Origin: JANNAT01 sp031422555
Lineage (GTDB): Bacteria; Pseudomonadota; Alphaproteobacteria; Rhodobacterales; Rhodobacteraceae
NCBI GenBank assembly: GCA_031422555.1
Contig: JANPLZ010000116.1
Span: 1-35,234 of the forward strand
Length of the DNA stretch: 35,234 nt
Direction: 5' to 3'
Numbering within the stretch: position 1 is the stretch's first letter; every line of letters starts with the position of its first letter. The notes under the pieces are model-generated. The model ran no database searches. It had not been told where the DNA came from and saw only the letters and a program-made list of their open reading frames with translations. Positions 1 to 9,406 of this stretch are shown one piece after another. Both the position numbers and the translations under genes were made by a program.

Positions 1-84
1 TGTCGCCGTGAAAATTGGCCATATCGTATTCACAGCGACAAAACCTGCCAAACCTATCAACCCTGCCGCAAGGTATCTGATCAA
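1..84 (-). CDS. possible 5' end of a small membrane protein, cut by the window edge
   Basis: Read on the minus strand after a TAG stop at 96-94, one frame stays open to the window edge and would encode a hydrophobic N-terminus (LIRYLAAGLIGLAGFVAV), as in a membrane anchor. The only nearby start is TTG at 84-82, with AGGGG about six bases upstream. It would begin about 60 bp after the murD stop, in the same direction as the dcw genes. No family is recognised and only 28 codons are visible, so this could equally be non-coding spacer. Confidence 0.25.
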   Translation of the reverse strand, partial: MIRYLAAGLIGLAGFVAVNTIWPIFTAT

Positions 85-142
85 ATAGCGCCCCTAGTCG
101 ATTTCTTTCTGGCCCAAACAACCCCTTGCGGAGCGGCCAACC

Positions 143-1546
143 CTACCCCGCCAGAACCGCCTGCACATGCGCCACAAAATCCTCGCCGCGCCGCTCAAAG
201 TTCGGGTATTGGTCAAACGATGCCGCCGCCGGGGCCAACAGAACCACATCGCCCGGCTCTGCCTCGGCCGCGGCGCGGGCCACGGCGCGTTCCATGGTCT
301 CGCAAATCTCGTAAGGCACAGCCCCCAATTCCAACGCGAAATCCCGCGCGGAATGGCCGATAAGATAGGCTTTGGCCACCGATCCCAGATGCGGCACCAG
401 CCCGGCGATGCCGCCGTCTTTGCCCATTCCGCCCGCGATCCAACGAATGCGCGGAAACGCCTGCAACGCTTTGGCGGCGCTGTCCACATTGGTGGCCTTG
501 CTGTCGTTGACGAACCGAACGCCGCCCTTGGTGCCCACCAACTGACTGCGATGCGGCAGGCCAGCGAAACTGCCAAACGCGGTTTCGATCAGCTTTGGTC
601 CCAACCCGAGACTGCGGCACACCGCATAGGCGGCGCAGGCGTTTTGGTGGTTGTGCGCGCCGGGCAGGCCCGCGATATCGCGCAGATCAATCGACGCCAC
701 CTGCTTGCCGCGCCGCCATTCGGACAGAAATCCTTTGCGGGCAAACACCGACCAGCCAAAGCCTTCCAGCTTTTGCCCGGATGATATCCTGATCACCCGG
801 TCGTCTTGCGCCCCTTCCGACAATTGGTTGGCCAGAAACTGCCCTTCAACCTCGTCTACCCCCACCACGGCGCGGTCTGGCCCGCCTTCGGCAAACAGCC
901 GCCGCTTGGCCGCGAAATAGCCGCCCCTGCCGTGATGGCGGTCCAGATGATCGGGCGACAGGTTGGTAAACACCGCCACATCCGGCGTCAGGCTGCGGGC
1001 CAGATCGGTCTGATAGGACGACAGTTCCAGCACCACCACCTCGCCGTCTTCGGCGGGGTCTATATCCAGCACGCCGCGCCCGATATTTCCCGCCATCTGG
1101 GTATGCCGCCCGGCCGCGTCCAGCACATGATGGATCAGTGCCGTCGTGGTGGATTTGCCATTCGACCCGGTGACGCAAACCACGCGGGGTGTGGTGTCGA
1201 AATCATCCCAATCCGGGGTGGCATAGCTGCGAAAGAACAGACCGATATCATTGTCCACCGGGATGCCCGCCTGCAACGCTGCCGCAATCACCTTGTGCGG
1301 CGCAGGGTAAAGATGCGCAATTCCGGGCGACACGATCAGCACTGCCGCGCCGTCCAACGCGCCCGCACGGCCAAGATCGGTGCAGACAAAGCCTGCAAGT
1401 TCCGCCGTCGCCCGCGCCTCGACACTGTCATCCCACAACAACAGCTCTGCATCCCCCGCCTGAAGTGCGCGCGCCGTGGCGAGGCCAGAGCGTCCAAGCC
1501 CCAACACAGCCACCTTTTGCCCCGCATAACCGTTGACTGGAATCAT
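143..1546 (-). CDS. murD: UDP-N-acetylmuramoylalanine--D-glutamate ligase MurD
   Basis: MurD is the cytoplasmic, ATP-dependent Mur ligase that adds D-glutamate to UDP-MurNAc-L-Ala. The 467-residue product has the family layout. An N-terminal Rossmann fold carries GLGRSG (about residues 15-20). The central ATPase has the P-loop TGSNGKSTT (about 126-134) and the following NLSPDHLDRH motif. The C-terminal domain has NDSKATN and AGGMGKDGG. The start at 1546 (MIPVNGY) is chosen over an in-frame upstream ATG because AAGGGGGG lies just before it and the upstream residues are low-complexity and unlike MurD. It is the last complete dcw gene in the window, separated from mraY by a small unrelated gene. 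Confidence 0.97.
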   Translation of the reverse strand: MIPVNGYAGQKVAVLGLGRSGLATARALQAGDAELLLWDDSVEARATAELAGFVCTDLGRAGALDGAAVLIVSPGIAHLYPAPHKVIAAALQAGIPVDNDIGLFFRSYATPDWDDFDTTPRVVCVTGSNGKSTTTALIHHVLDAAGRHTQMAGNIGRGVLDIDPAEDGEVVVLELSSYQTDLARSLTPDVAVFTNLSPDHLDRHHGRGGYFAAKRRLFAEGGPDRAVVGVDEVEGQFLANQLSEGAQDDRVIRISSGQKLEGFGWSVFARKGFLSEWRRGKQVASIDLRDIAGLPGAHNHQNACAAYAVCRSLGLGPKLIETAFGSFAGLPHRSQLVGTKGGVRFVNDSKATNVDSAAKALQAFPRIRWIAGGMGKDGGIAGLVPHLGSVAKAYLIGHSARDFALELGAVPYEICETMERAVARAAAEAEPGDVVLLAPAAASFDQYPNFERRGEDFVAHVQAVLAG

Positions 1547-1631
1547 GATCTGCCCCCCTTGGGTTTGGCGCGCACCTTGCCCTTGGGGGGGGGCAGGGGC
1601 AAGTGGGGGATGGTGAGGCAATCGCTGCACG

Positions 1632-1659
1632 GCCCGCCTATCAAAGCCCGCCTATCAAA
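1632..1659. repeat. 14-bp tandem direct duplication
   Basis: GCCCGCCTATCAAA occurs twice back to back in the 263-bp spacer between murD and the small secreted-protein gene. It looks like a simple replication-slippage duplication. No function is evident. Confidence 0.6.
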
Positions 1660-1758
1660 GCCAGTCGATGTCGGGTTGCCGCGCCGCCCTACCGCAGGGG
1701 CATCACCCCGACGCGGGCGAGACCCTTTTTGCCGCCGCCACCGCCCGGGAAACCAGAA

Positions 1759-1782
1759 CGGCGCAAAGTTGCCCTTGCGCCG
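1759..1782 (-). terminator. hairpin after the small secreted-protein gene
   Basis: A perfect 8-bp stem, CGGCGCAA paired with TTGCGCCG and an 8-nt loop, lies 27 bp past the stop of the small gene at 1810. On the minus strand it is followed by TTCTGGTTTCCC, a weak U-tract. It could partly terminate transcription between the small gene and murD, or act as a processing or stability element in the dcw mRNA. Confidence 0.45.
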
Positions 1783-1809
1783 CCTGGGCTGTGTGTGACC
1801 CGCCCCGCG

Positions 1810-2091
1810 TTACTTCATCATCATCGCGTCCATCGCCATCATGTCAGGCTTGCCTTCGCAGCCCTTCATCGTGGCGTCATTGGCCATTTTCATCGCCTCT
1901 TCGTCCATCCCCATCGCGGCATCGGGCGAGGCTTTGTGCATGGCATCAACGGCTTTCATCATGCCTGCCATGTCCATTGCCGAAAATTCGGCGCAAGTCA
2001 TTTTGGCCGGGTCCATTTCTTCGGCCCAGACCGGTGCGGCAAAGGTTGCGAGAACAACCAGCGCTGCAGCGCTGCGGATAAGATGTTTCAT
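1810..2091 (-). CDS. small secreted HdeA/HdeB-like protein within the dcw cluster
   Basis: The 93-residue product starts with a clear Sec signal peptide (MKHLIRS, then a hydrophobic stretch ending APVWA, cleavage near residue 23). The mature part is Met- and acid-rich with two cysteines, in MTCAEF and MKGCEG. The TCAEF opening and paired cysteines recall the HdeA/HdeB-type periplasmic proteins of Rhodobacterales; this is similarity by eye. The start at 2091 is favoured by GGGGAAA upstream; an in-frame upstream ATG adds a hydrophilic extension before the signal. It lies 112 bp after mraY and 263 bp before murD, while most dcw genes overlap, so it appears inserted. A weak promoter (TTGACG, 17-bp spacer, ATCCAA) at 2174-2146 may drive it. 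Confidence 0.75.
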   Translation of the reverse strand: MKHLIRSAAALVVLATFAAPVWAEEMDPAKMTCAEFSAMDMAGMMKAVDAMHKASPDAAMGMDEEAMKMANDATMKGCEGKPDMMAMDAMMMK

Positions 2092-2203
2092 TCGATGTTT
2101 CCCCAAATTGGATTGAATCGCAGGTTGCGCCTTCCCTCCATAGCATTGGATTTGATCACGAATTTTCACGTCAAGGTGCGCACACGCAAGGGTGTAGGCG
2201 GCG

Positions 2204-3286
2204 TTACCGCACCTTTAGCGTCGCCAGTCCAATCATCGCCAATATCAGCGAAATGATCCAGAACCGGATCACGATCTGCGGCTCTGCCCAGCCCTTTTTC
2301 TCAAAATGGTGGTGGATCGGGGCCATCAGGAACACCCGTTTGCCGGTGCGTTTGTAGTAAAGCACCTGAATGATCACCGACAGCGCCTCGACCACGAACA
2401 GGCCGCCGACGATGGCCAGCACGATCTCGTGCTTGGTGCAAACCGCGATGGCCCCCAACGCGCCCCCAAGGGCAAGCGATCCGGTATCGCCCATAAACAC
2501 CGCCGCGGGCGGAGCGTTATACCACAAAAACCCCAAACCGCCGCCAAACAGCGCCGCGCAGAAAATCAACAACTCGCCAGTGCCTGCGACGTAATGCACG
2601 CCCAGATAGGCGGTGAAATTCAAATTGCCGACAACATAGGAAATCACCCCCAATGTGCCGGCCGCGATCATCACCGGCATGATCGCCAGCCCGTCCAGGC
2701 CATCGGTCAGGTTCACCGCATTGGCCGAGCCTACGATCACGATCATGCCGAAGGGCACAAAAAACAGCGACAGGTTCAGCAAGGCATCCTTGAAGAACGG
2801 CAGGGCCAGTTGGTTGGTCAATTCGGCCGGATGAAAGCTGGCGGCGGCATAGGTGGCAAGGGCGGCAATCACCAGCCCCGCCAACATGCGCACCCGCGAC
2901 GACACGCCCTTGGTGGTTTGCTTGGTCACTTTGGCGTAATCATCGGCAAAGCCGATCAGCCCAAAGGCCAACGTCACCAGCACGACGATCCAGACATAAG
3001 GATTGTCCAGCCGCGCCCACAGCAGTGTTGAAAACATCAGCGCCGACAGGATCAACAGCCCGCCCATCGTTGGTGTGCCCGCCTTGGCGAAATGGCTGGC
3101 CGGGCCGTCATCGCGGATCGGCTGGCCCTTGCCTTGCTTGCGGCGCAACAGATCAATCAGCGGACGGCCAAAGATAAACCCAAAGATCAGCGCCGTGGCA
3201 AAGGCCATGCCCGCGCGAAAGGTGATATAGCGAAACAGGTTGAAAAAATCGCCCCCGTCAGAAAGTTCGGTCAACCAATACAGCAT
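2204..3286 (-). CDS. mraY: phospho-N-acetylmuramoyl-pentapeptide transferase MraY
   Basis: MraY is an integral membrane enzyme that transfers phospho-MurNAc-pentapeptide to undecaprenyl phosphate, giving lipid I. The 360-residue product is the usual length and hydrophobic throughout, consistent with about ten membrane helices. Signature motifs are GFADDYAKV, the Mg-binding NLTDGLDGLA, and APIHHHFEKKGW near the C-terminus. Its start ATG directly abuts the murF stop, so the two are probably translationally coupled. Confidence 0.98.
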   Translation of the reverse strand: MLYWLTELSDGGDFFNLFRYITFRAGMAFATALIFGFIFGRPLIDLLRRKQGKGQPIRDDGPASHFAKAGTPTMGGLLILSALMFSTLLWARLDNPYVWIVVLVTLAFGLIGFADDYAKVTKQTTKGVSSRVRMLAGLVIAALATYAAASFHPAELTNQLALPFFKDALLNLSLFFVPFGMIVIVGSANAVNLTDGLDGLAIMPVMIAAGTLGVISYVVGNLNFTAYLGVHYVAGTGELLIFCAALFGGGLGFLWYNAPPAAVFMGDTGSLALGGALGAIAVCTKHEIVLAIVGGLFVVEALSVIIQVLYYKRTGKRVFLMAPIHHHFEKKGWAEPQIVIRFWIISLILAMIGLATLKVR

Positions 3287-4732
3287 TTACGCCTCGCCCT
3301 GTTTCGCAAGCGTTGCTGCCTGCCCTAGTTTGCGCAGGGCGTCAACAATCAGACTGACCTTTATGCCCTTTGACCCTTTGACCAAGAGAATATCGCCTGC
3401 GTCCATCAGGCTGCGGGCGCGGATGCTAAGTTCGGGCGCGGTCTGCACCCATTCGCCACGTTGCGCGCGCGGCAATGCCTGCCACAGCGCGCGCATCCGC
3501 GGGCCGACGCAGTGGATGACGGTGATGGCATCCAAGCCCGGGTGGTCTGCGATGGCGCGGTGCAGGGCGCCTTCGGCGGGGCCCAGTTCCAGCATGTCGC
3601 CAAGTATCGCCACGCGCCGCCCTTTGCCTACCCGGCCAACGCCGTCTTGCGGCTGTGCAGCGATCAGCACATCCAGTGCGGCTGCCATCGAGGTGGGGTT
3701 GGCATTAAAGGCATCATCAATCAGATCGAAGGCGGTTTCTTCTACGATATCAAGCGTTATGCGTTCACGGTTGCCCCGTCCGGGCGGTGGCGACCAATGC
3801 CCCAGATCGGCGCTGGCGGTCATCGGATCTAAGCCCAGCGCATCGGCCACCGCAAGCGCCGCCAATCCGTTCGCCGCGAAATGCCGCCCCGGTGACATCA
3901 CTTTGTAAAGCATGGCAGCACCTTGGCGGGTGGCCTGCACCACCGTAGCCGCATCGCAGATCTGCACGCGCGTCAACCGGTAATCCGCAGACGCATCGGC
4001 CCCAAAGGTCAACACCTTGGCCCCTGCCGCCGTCGCATGGGCCAGCAAAATCGCGCTGACATCCAGATCAGACGGGGCAACGGCCACGCCCCCCTTGCGC
4101 AATCCCTCAAAAATCGCAGCTTTTTCGTGGGCGATTCCGGCAACATCGGCAAAAGCCTCAAGATGGGCGGCCCCAACGGTGGTGATCAGCGCCACGTCCA
4201 GATCGGCCATCCGGGCCAAAGGGGCGATTTCGCCGGGGTGATTCATCCCGATCTCGATCACCGCGAAATCGGCATCTGCGGGCAGGCGCGCCAACGTCAG
4301 AGGCACGCCCCAGTGGTTGTTATAGCTGGCTTCGGCGGCATGCACCCGGCCTTGACCGCCCAACATCACCCGCAACATTTCCTTGGTCGAGGTTTTGCCA
4401 ACCGAGCCTGTCACCCCGATCACCCGCGCCCGTGCGCGTGCGCGACCCGCGATCCCCAAGCCTTGCAGCCCTGTCAGCACATCGCCCACGATCAACAGCG
4501 GCGCACCCGCTGGCACACCTTCGGGCATGCGCGACACCATCGCGGCGGCCGCACCTTTGGCCAACGCGGCGGCGACAAAATCATGGCCATCACGCGCGTC
4601 GCTAAGTGCTATGAACATATCCCCCGGACGCAAAGTGCGGGTGTCAATCGAAACGCCCGTGGCTTCCCACACGGCAGTCGTACGCCCGCCCGTGGCCGCA
4701 GCCGCATCGGTGGAGGTCCATAAAACCGTCAT
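3287..4732 (-). CDS. murF: UDP-N-acetylmuramoyl-tripeptide--D-alanyl-D-alanine ligase MurF
   Basis: MurF adds D-Ala-D-Ala to UDP-MurNAc-tripeptide in the cytoplasm. The 481-residue product has the Mur ligase P-loop GVTGSVGKTSTKE (about residues 106-118), a central MNHPGEI motif, DAFNANPTSM, and LGDMLELG in the C-terminal domain. The start ATG at 4732 overlaps the murE stop by four bases (ATGA). There is no independent promoter space, so it belongs to the dcw operon. Confidence 0.98.
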   Translation of the reverse strand: MTVLWTSTDAAAATGGRTTAVWEATGVSIDTRTLRPGDMFIALSDARDGHDFVAAALAKGAAAAMVSRMPEGVPAGAPLLIVGDVLTGLQGLGIAGRARARARVIGVTGSVGKTSTKEMLRVMLGGQGRVHAAEASYNNHWGVPLTLARLPADADFAVIEIGMNHPGEIAPLARMADLDVALITTVGAAHLEAFADVAGIAHEKAAIFEGLRKGGVAVAPSDLDVSAILLAHATAAGAKVLTFGADASADYRLTRVQICDAATVVQATRQGAAMLYKVMSPGRHFAANGLAALAVADALGLDPMTASADLGHWSPPPGRGNRERITLDIVEETAFDLIDDAFNANPTSMAAALDVLIAAQPQDGVGRVGKGRRVAILGDMLELGPAEGALHRAIADHPGLDAITVIHCVGPRMRALWQALPRAQRGEWVQTAPELSIRARSLMDAGDILLVKGSKGIKVSLIVDALRKLGQAATLAKQGEA

Positions 4733-6210
4733 ATCAAACCATCCAAAGCGGCCACGGCAATCGAGGCTTGTTCAACATCATCAAAGGGATAGGTTACACC
4801 GTTGATGGTCTGGCCCGGCTCGTGGCCTTTGCCCGCGATCAGCAGGGCATCCCCGGGCAGCAGGGCATCAACACCGCGCAAGATCGCTTCGGCGCGATCT
4901 CCAACCTCATTGGCATCGGGGCAAGCGGCCAGAATGGCGGCGCGGATGCAGGCTGGGTCTTCGCTGCGCGGGTTATCGTCGGTGACATACAAAACATCCG
5001 CATGGTTGCGCGCCGCCGCCCCCATCAGCGGGCGTTTGCCGCGATCCCGGTCGCCACCCGCGCCAAACACCACGATGATCCGTCCCATCACATGCGGGCG
5101 CAGCGCGCGCAGCGCCGTGGCCAGCGCATCCGGGGTATGGGCATAATCGACAAACACCGATGCGCCGTTGGTCCGGGTTGCGGCCAGTTGCATCCGGCCC
5201 CGCACGCCTGTCAGTTGCGGCAACACCGCCATGACATCGGCCACCGCAGCGCCACAAGCAATCACCAGCCCCGCCGCAAGCGCCACATTTTCGGCCTGAA
5301 AGCCCCCGATCAGGTTCAGCCGCACTTGATGGGCCGCCCCCTTCCACGTCAGCCGCAAATCCTGGCCCACCGCGTCAAACCGCTGGGCAATGATACGCAA
5401 ATCGCAGCCATCGCCGTGCCCGACACTGATCAGACGCTGGCCGCGCCCCACCGCAACAAGCGCCAGATCGCCGCCGCGGGCATCGTTCATGTTGATCACC
5501 GCTGTGCCATCGTCGCCCAAAACCCGGTCAAACAGCGCGGCTTTGGCGGCGAAATAGGCCTCGAACGTCTGGTGGTAATCGAGATGATCTTGGGTGAAAT
5601 TGGTAAATCCCGCCGCGTGCAGCCGCACACCGTCCATACGGCGTTGATCCAGACCGTGGCTGGATGCCTCCATCGCGGCATGGGTGACGCCTTCGTGCGC
5701 CGCCGTAGCAAGCATCTGATGCAAGGTGATCGAGTCTGGCGTGGTATGGACAGATGGCGCGGTCCATGCGCCTTCAACGCCGGTGGTGCCGATGTTGATG
5801 GCAGCATGGCCAAGCAGCGTCCAGATCTGGCGGGTAAAACTGGCGACGGACGTTTTGCCATTGGTGCCGGTAACGGCGACTATCACCTGTGGCTGTGCGC
5901 CAAACCACAGCGCCGCCGCCCCGGCAAGGGCTGCACGCGGGTCTTCGGCAATGATCAGGGCGGCATCACTGGCGCGCAAAGCATCGGCAGCAAGGGCTGC
6001 ACCCGCAGCATCGGTCAGGATCGCCGCCGCCCCCTGCCCAAGCGCTGCCCCGATAAACGCCCCGCCATGCGCCACCGATCCCGGCAAGGCCGCGAACAAC
6101 ACCCCCGGCACCACGGCCCGGCTGTCCATGGTGATGCCGGTCAGCACCGGATCACGCCCGCCCCGCGCGGCCAGCCCCAGATCGTTTACCGTTCGTGCCC
6201 CGTCGCGCAT
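4729..6210 (-). CDS. murE: UDP-N-acetylmuramoyl-L-alanyl-D-glutamate--2,6-diaminopimelate ligase MurE
   Basis: MurE adds the third residue of the peptidoglycan stem peptide. The 493-residue product has the P-loop VTGTNGKTS (about residues 113-121), SSHGLDQRR, FTNFTQDHLDYH and a C-terminal GKGHEPGQ. The DNPR motif near residue 412 (TDDNPRSEDP) is the known signature for meso-diaminopimelate rather than lysine, which fits a Gram-negative wall. It starts 15 bp after ftsI and overlaps murF by 4 bp. Confidence 0.98.
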   Translation of the reverse strand: MRDGARTVNDLGLAARGGRDPVLTGITMDSRAVVPGVLFAALPGSVAHGGAFIGAALGQGAAAILTDAAGAALAADALRASDAALIIAEDPRAALAGAAALWFGAQPQVIVAVTGTNGKTSVASFTRQIWTLLGHAAINIGTTGVEGAWTAPSVHTTPDSITLHQMLATAAHEGVTHAAMEASSHGLDQRRMDGVRLHAAGFTNFTQDHLDYHQTFEAYFAAKAALFDRVLGDDGTAVINMNDARGGDLALVAVGRGQRLISVGHGDGCDLRIIAQRFDAVGQDLRLTWKGAAHQVRLNLIGGFQAENVALAAGLVIACGAAVADVMAVLPQLTGVRGRMQLAATRTNGASVFVDYAHTPDALATALRALRPHVMGRIIVVFGAGGDRDRGKRPLMGAAARNHADVLYVTDDNPRSEDPACIRAAILAACPDANEVGDRAEAILRGVDALLPGDALLIAGKGHEPGQTINGVTYPFDDVEQASIAVAALDGLI

Positions 6211-6225
6211 ATCCGTCCCTTGGTC

Positions 6226-8013
6226 TTAATTCTTGACGGCTGTTAACCCATCCATGGGGGCAGCTTCAACCTGCGGCCGCAATCCCAGCAAAGGTGCGGT
6301 GCGGCGGATGATCTCGGCGGCCACCGGCACCGACGTCCAGCCCGCCGTGCGGCGCGGCTTTGGTCCCGAGGTTTCCACCGGCTCGTCCAGCGTCACCACC
6401 AGCACATATTTCGGATCATTGGCCGGAAACACCGACGCAAAGGTGTTGATCACCTTGTCATCATAATAGCCGCCACCGCGTTTCACCTTATCAGCTGTGC
6501 CGGTCTTGCCCGCCACGGCGTAACCCGGCACTTCGCCCATGCTGGCGGTGCCTTCGGTCACCACCCGGCGCAGCATGGCCACCGCCTGCAACGCGGTCTT
6601 TTCCGACATTACCCGCGCACCCTGCATAGGCGTCGTGCGTTTGATCAGCGTCGGCGTCACCTTGATACCGCCATTGGCAATAGTGGCGTAGGCAGTCGCC
6701 AGATTCATCGGGCTGCCCGAGATGCCATGGCCATAAGATGCGGTGATCGTGACAATCTCGGGCCAGCGCTCCGGGCGCAGGGGTTTGGCCCCCTTGGCTT
6801 CGATCAACTCAATCGGTGCCGCATCAAACAGGCCCAAGGATTTCAGGAACGCCTGCTGGCGCTCTGCCCCGATCATCATGGCGATATGCGCGGTGCCCAC
6901 GTTGGACGATTTGGCAATGATGTCGGTCACCGAAAGCATCGGACCATAGTTGTGGTTTTCAAATTCCTTGATCAGGAATTTGCCATAACGCATCGGCGCA
7001 TTGGCCGCGACAAGGGTTTCAGGGTTGACCAACCCCAACTCCATCGCTTGGGCGGCGGCAAAGATCTTGAAAGTCGATCCCAACTCATAGATGCCCTGAA
7101 TGCCACGGTTGAACAGAACGCTGTCCGACGGGTCGCCCGAGGTGGGATTGCTGGGCCGATCATTGGGATCAAACGTCGGGCCCGCCGCCAGCGCCACCAC
7201 TTCGCCGGTGCGCACATCCATCAAGATCGCCGCACCACCCTTGGCATTCATCATGGTGATGCCGGTGGCCAGCACTTCTTCGACCGTGGCCTGCACCGTC
7301 AAATCCAGCGACAGTTGCAAGGGCGTGCCCGCTGTGGCCGGATCGCGCAGCCGCATATCCAGCGCCTTTTCAATGCCTGCCGTGCCAATCACTTCGGCAC
7401 TGCCCACACCTTCTGCGCCAAAAGACGCGCCCCCCAACACATGGGCCGCCAGCGTGCCGTTGGGGTATAGCCGCATTTCGCGCGGGCCAAACAGCAGGCC
7501 CGGATCGCCGATTTCATGCACGCGTTGCACTTGTTCCGGCGACAATACCTTGCGCACCCACATAAAGCTGCGCCCATCGGTAAAGCGGCGCAGCAAGGTG
7601 GCCTCGTCCAGTTCCGGGAAAATCGCCGCCAGTTCGCGCGCCACACGGGGCGGGTCAACCATATCGCGGGTCTGCGCATACAAAGCATGCGTGCGCATGT
7701 TTGTCGCCAGCACCCGGCCATTGCGGTCAAGGATATCGGCGCGGCTGGCCAGAATTTCGGCCCCTGCAGATGCGGTGCGCGGCTCGACAGGCTCAGTCGC
7801 CGCCAGCATCCCCATGCGCGCGCCAATGATGGTAAAGGCGGAAAAGAACGACAGCGCCAGAAACACCAGCCGCAATTGCGCCCGGCCACGAGATTTATCG
7901 CGCATCGCCTCATGGCGGGCTGCCAGATTTTCCCGCTCGATCATGTCGGGGTTTTCGCCCCGGCGGCGGGCATCAAGAATGCGGGCCAAAGGCCGCAGAG
8001 GGGTGCGGGTCAT
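6226..8013 (-). CDS. ftsI: division-specific transpeptidase FtsI (PBP3)
   Basis: FtsI cross-links septal peptidoglycan. The 595-residue product has a basic cytoplasmic N-terminus and one membrane anchor (about residues 48-66). The class B PBP dimerisation region follows, then a transpeptidase domain with all three catalytic motifs: STFK (313-316), SSN (369-371) and KTG (503-505). The ATG at 8013 overlaps the ftsL stop by four bases, indicating translational coupling. All active-site residues are intact. Confidence 0.98.
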   Translation of the reverse strand: MTRTPLRPLARILDARRRGENPDMIERENLAARHEAMRDKSRGRAQLRLVFLALSFFSAFTIIGARMGMLAATEPVEPRTASAGAEILASRADILDRNGRVLATNMRTHALYAQTRDMVDPPRVARELAAIFPELDEATLLRRFTDGRSFMWVRKVLSPEQVQRVHEIGDPGLLFGPREMRLYPNGTLAAHVLGGASFGAEGVGSAEVIGTAGIEKALDMRLRDPATAGTPLQLSLDLTVQATVEEVLATGITMMNAKGGAAILMDVRTGEVVALAAGPTFDPNDRPSNPTSGDPSDSVLFNRGIQGIYELGSTFKIFAAAQAMELGLVNPETLVAANAPMRYGKFLIKEFENHNYGPMLSVTDIIAKSSNVGTAHIAMMIGAERQQAFLKSLGLFDAAPIELIEAKGAKPLRPERWPEIVTITASYGHGISGSPMNLATAYATIANGGIKVTPTLIKRTTPMQGARVMSEKTALQAVAMLRRVVTEGTASMGEVPGYAVAGKTGTADKVKRGGGYYDDKVINTFASVFPANDPKYVLVVTLDEPVETSGPKPRRTAGWTSVPVAAEIIRRTAPLLGLRPQVEAAPMDGLTAVKN

Positions 8014-8393
8014 GGGGTTTGCTCTGGGTTGGCAGGAATTTCGCCTTGTACATCGACGGGGGTGTTCACCCTCAGGTTCAGCGGGGCCATATCGGCGGCA
8101 ATGGGCGGCGGTGGAAAGGCGATGGCGCTGGCGGTGCCAAACTGGGACGATTCCATCGGCAGCAAAAGCAGCCGGTCAAAGTTCAGCGTCGCCAGTTCGC
8201 GCAGCCGCGCGGGGCGGTTCAGATAGGCCCATTCGGCGCGTTCCACCGAAAGGCTTTCGCGCAGACCGGCAATTTCGTCTTGCAGCGCACTGACATCGCG
8301 CAGCGCGGCCTGCGTCGCATAGTTTTCGCGGTAGGCCCAAAAGCCCAAGGACATCACCGCGAAAAAGGTTAACACATAAAGCACAGGGCGCAT
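8010..8393 (-). CDS. ftsL: cell division protein FtsL
   Basis: This is a small bitopic membrane protein expected in the FtsQLB complex that activates FtsWI. The 127-residue product has an N-terminal membrane helix (about residues 4-22), then a stretch with coiled-coil character (AALRDVSALQDEIAGLRESL), and a short proline-rich tail. Sequence identity of FtsL is low across bacteria. The call rests on topology and on its position between rsmH and ftsI. Confidence 0.9.
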   Translation of the reverse strand: MRPVLYVLTFFAVMSLGFWAYRENYATQAALRDVSALQDEIAGLRESLSVERAEWAYLNRPARLRELATLNFDRLLLLPMESSQFGTASAIAFPPPPIAADMAPLNLRVNTPVDVQGEIPANPEQTP

Positions 8394-8395
8394 GA

Positions 8396-9406
8396 TCAGC
8401 GGCGTCCTTTTCTGGATTGGGGCAGTTCGGGGGCGTCAAGCTGTGCGGCATCGGGATGCGCCGCGGGGGCTGCGGTGCGCCGCGCCACCCGCAGCTTGGC
8501 CGACCGCGCGCGCGGGTTTTGCGCCACTTCGTCATCATCCGGGCCGACGGCCTTGCGGGTGATCAGATCAAAACGCGCCGTGGTGCCAGATTTCGCCGGA
8601 GCATAGCGGTTGGAATTGGGTTCCTCGCCAGCTGCTGCCTGAAAGAACCGCTTGACGATACGGTCTTCCAGCGAATGAAAGGTCACCACCGCCAACAGCC
8701 CACCGGGTTTCAAGGCCCGCTCTGCCGCACCAAGCCCCTGCACCAATTCGGAAAATTCGGCATTCACCGCAATGCGCAGCGCCTGAAAGCTGCGGGTGGC
8801 CGGATGGCTTTGCCCCGGTTTCGGACGCGGCAGGCATTTGGACACAATCTCGGCCAGCCGCAGCGTTGTGGTGATCGGGTTGCCTTCCCGCGCCTGCACG
8901 ATGAACCGCGCGATGCGGCGCGAGGCGCGTTCTTCGCCAAAATGATACAAGATATCGGCCAAACGATCTTCGGACGCCGCATTGACGATATCGGCCGCGC
9001 TTTCGCCCGCCTGCGACATCCGCATGTCCAAAGGGCCATCTTTTTGAAACGAAAAGCCACGCTCGGCCATGTCGATCTGCATCGAAGATACGCCCAGATC
9101 CAGCACAACGCCGTCAAGGGCAACCCCTGCCAACTGATCAAGATCGGAAAAATTTCCTTGCACCAGCCGCAGTTTATCGCCGTAATCACCCGCCCAAACG
9201 GCAGCCATTTCCAATGCCAGCGGATCACGGTCAACCCCGATCACCCCATCCGCGCCCGCCGCCAGCAACCCGCGCGCATAGCCGCCCGCGCCAAAGGTGC
9301 CATCAAGCCAAAGCCCCCGAACGGGGGCGCAGGCGGCCAGCAATGGCGTCAAAAGCACCGGGATATGAGGCAGGCGACCGGGCAGCGGATCGCGGTTGGG
9401 CGTCAT
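8396..9406 (-). CDS. rsmH: 16S rRNA (cytosine-1402-N4)-methyltransferase RsmH (MraW)
   Basis: RsmH methylates C1402 of 16S rRNA at the ribosomal P site using S-adenosylmethionine. The 336-residue product starts with PHIPVLLTPLL and the SAM-binding DGTFGAGGYARG (about 35-46), followed by GVDRDP and LDLGVSSMQID. FQALRIAVNAE and TFHSLEDRIVKRFF lie further on. Its ATG follows the mraZ stop without a gap. The C-terminal 40 residues are basic and rich in Ala and Pro. Confidence 0.97.
   Translation of the reverse strand: MTPNRDPLPGRLPHIPVLLTPLLAACAPVRGLWLDGTFGAGGYARGLLAAGADGVIGVDRDPLALEMAAVWAGDYGDKLRLVQGNFSDLDQLAGVALDGVVLDLGVSSMQIDMAERGFSFQKDGPLDMRMSQAGESAADIVNAASEDRLADILYHFGEERASRRIARFIVQAREGNPITTTLRLAEIVSKCLPRPKPGQSHPATRSFQALRIAVNAEFSELVQGLGAAERALKPGGLLAVVTFHSLEDRIVKRFFQAAAGEEPNSNRYAPAKSGTTARFDLITRKAVGPDDDEVAQNPRARSAKLRVARRTAAPAAHPDAAQLDAPELPQSRKGRR

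Noticed and set aside
4768..6246. 492-codon open frame on the plus strand
   Set aside because: It is antisense to murE, whose family motifs are intact, and the product is His/Arg/Gln-rich without recognisable domains, a usual artefact of GC-rich codon use.
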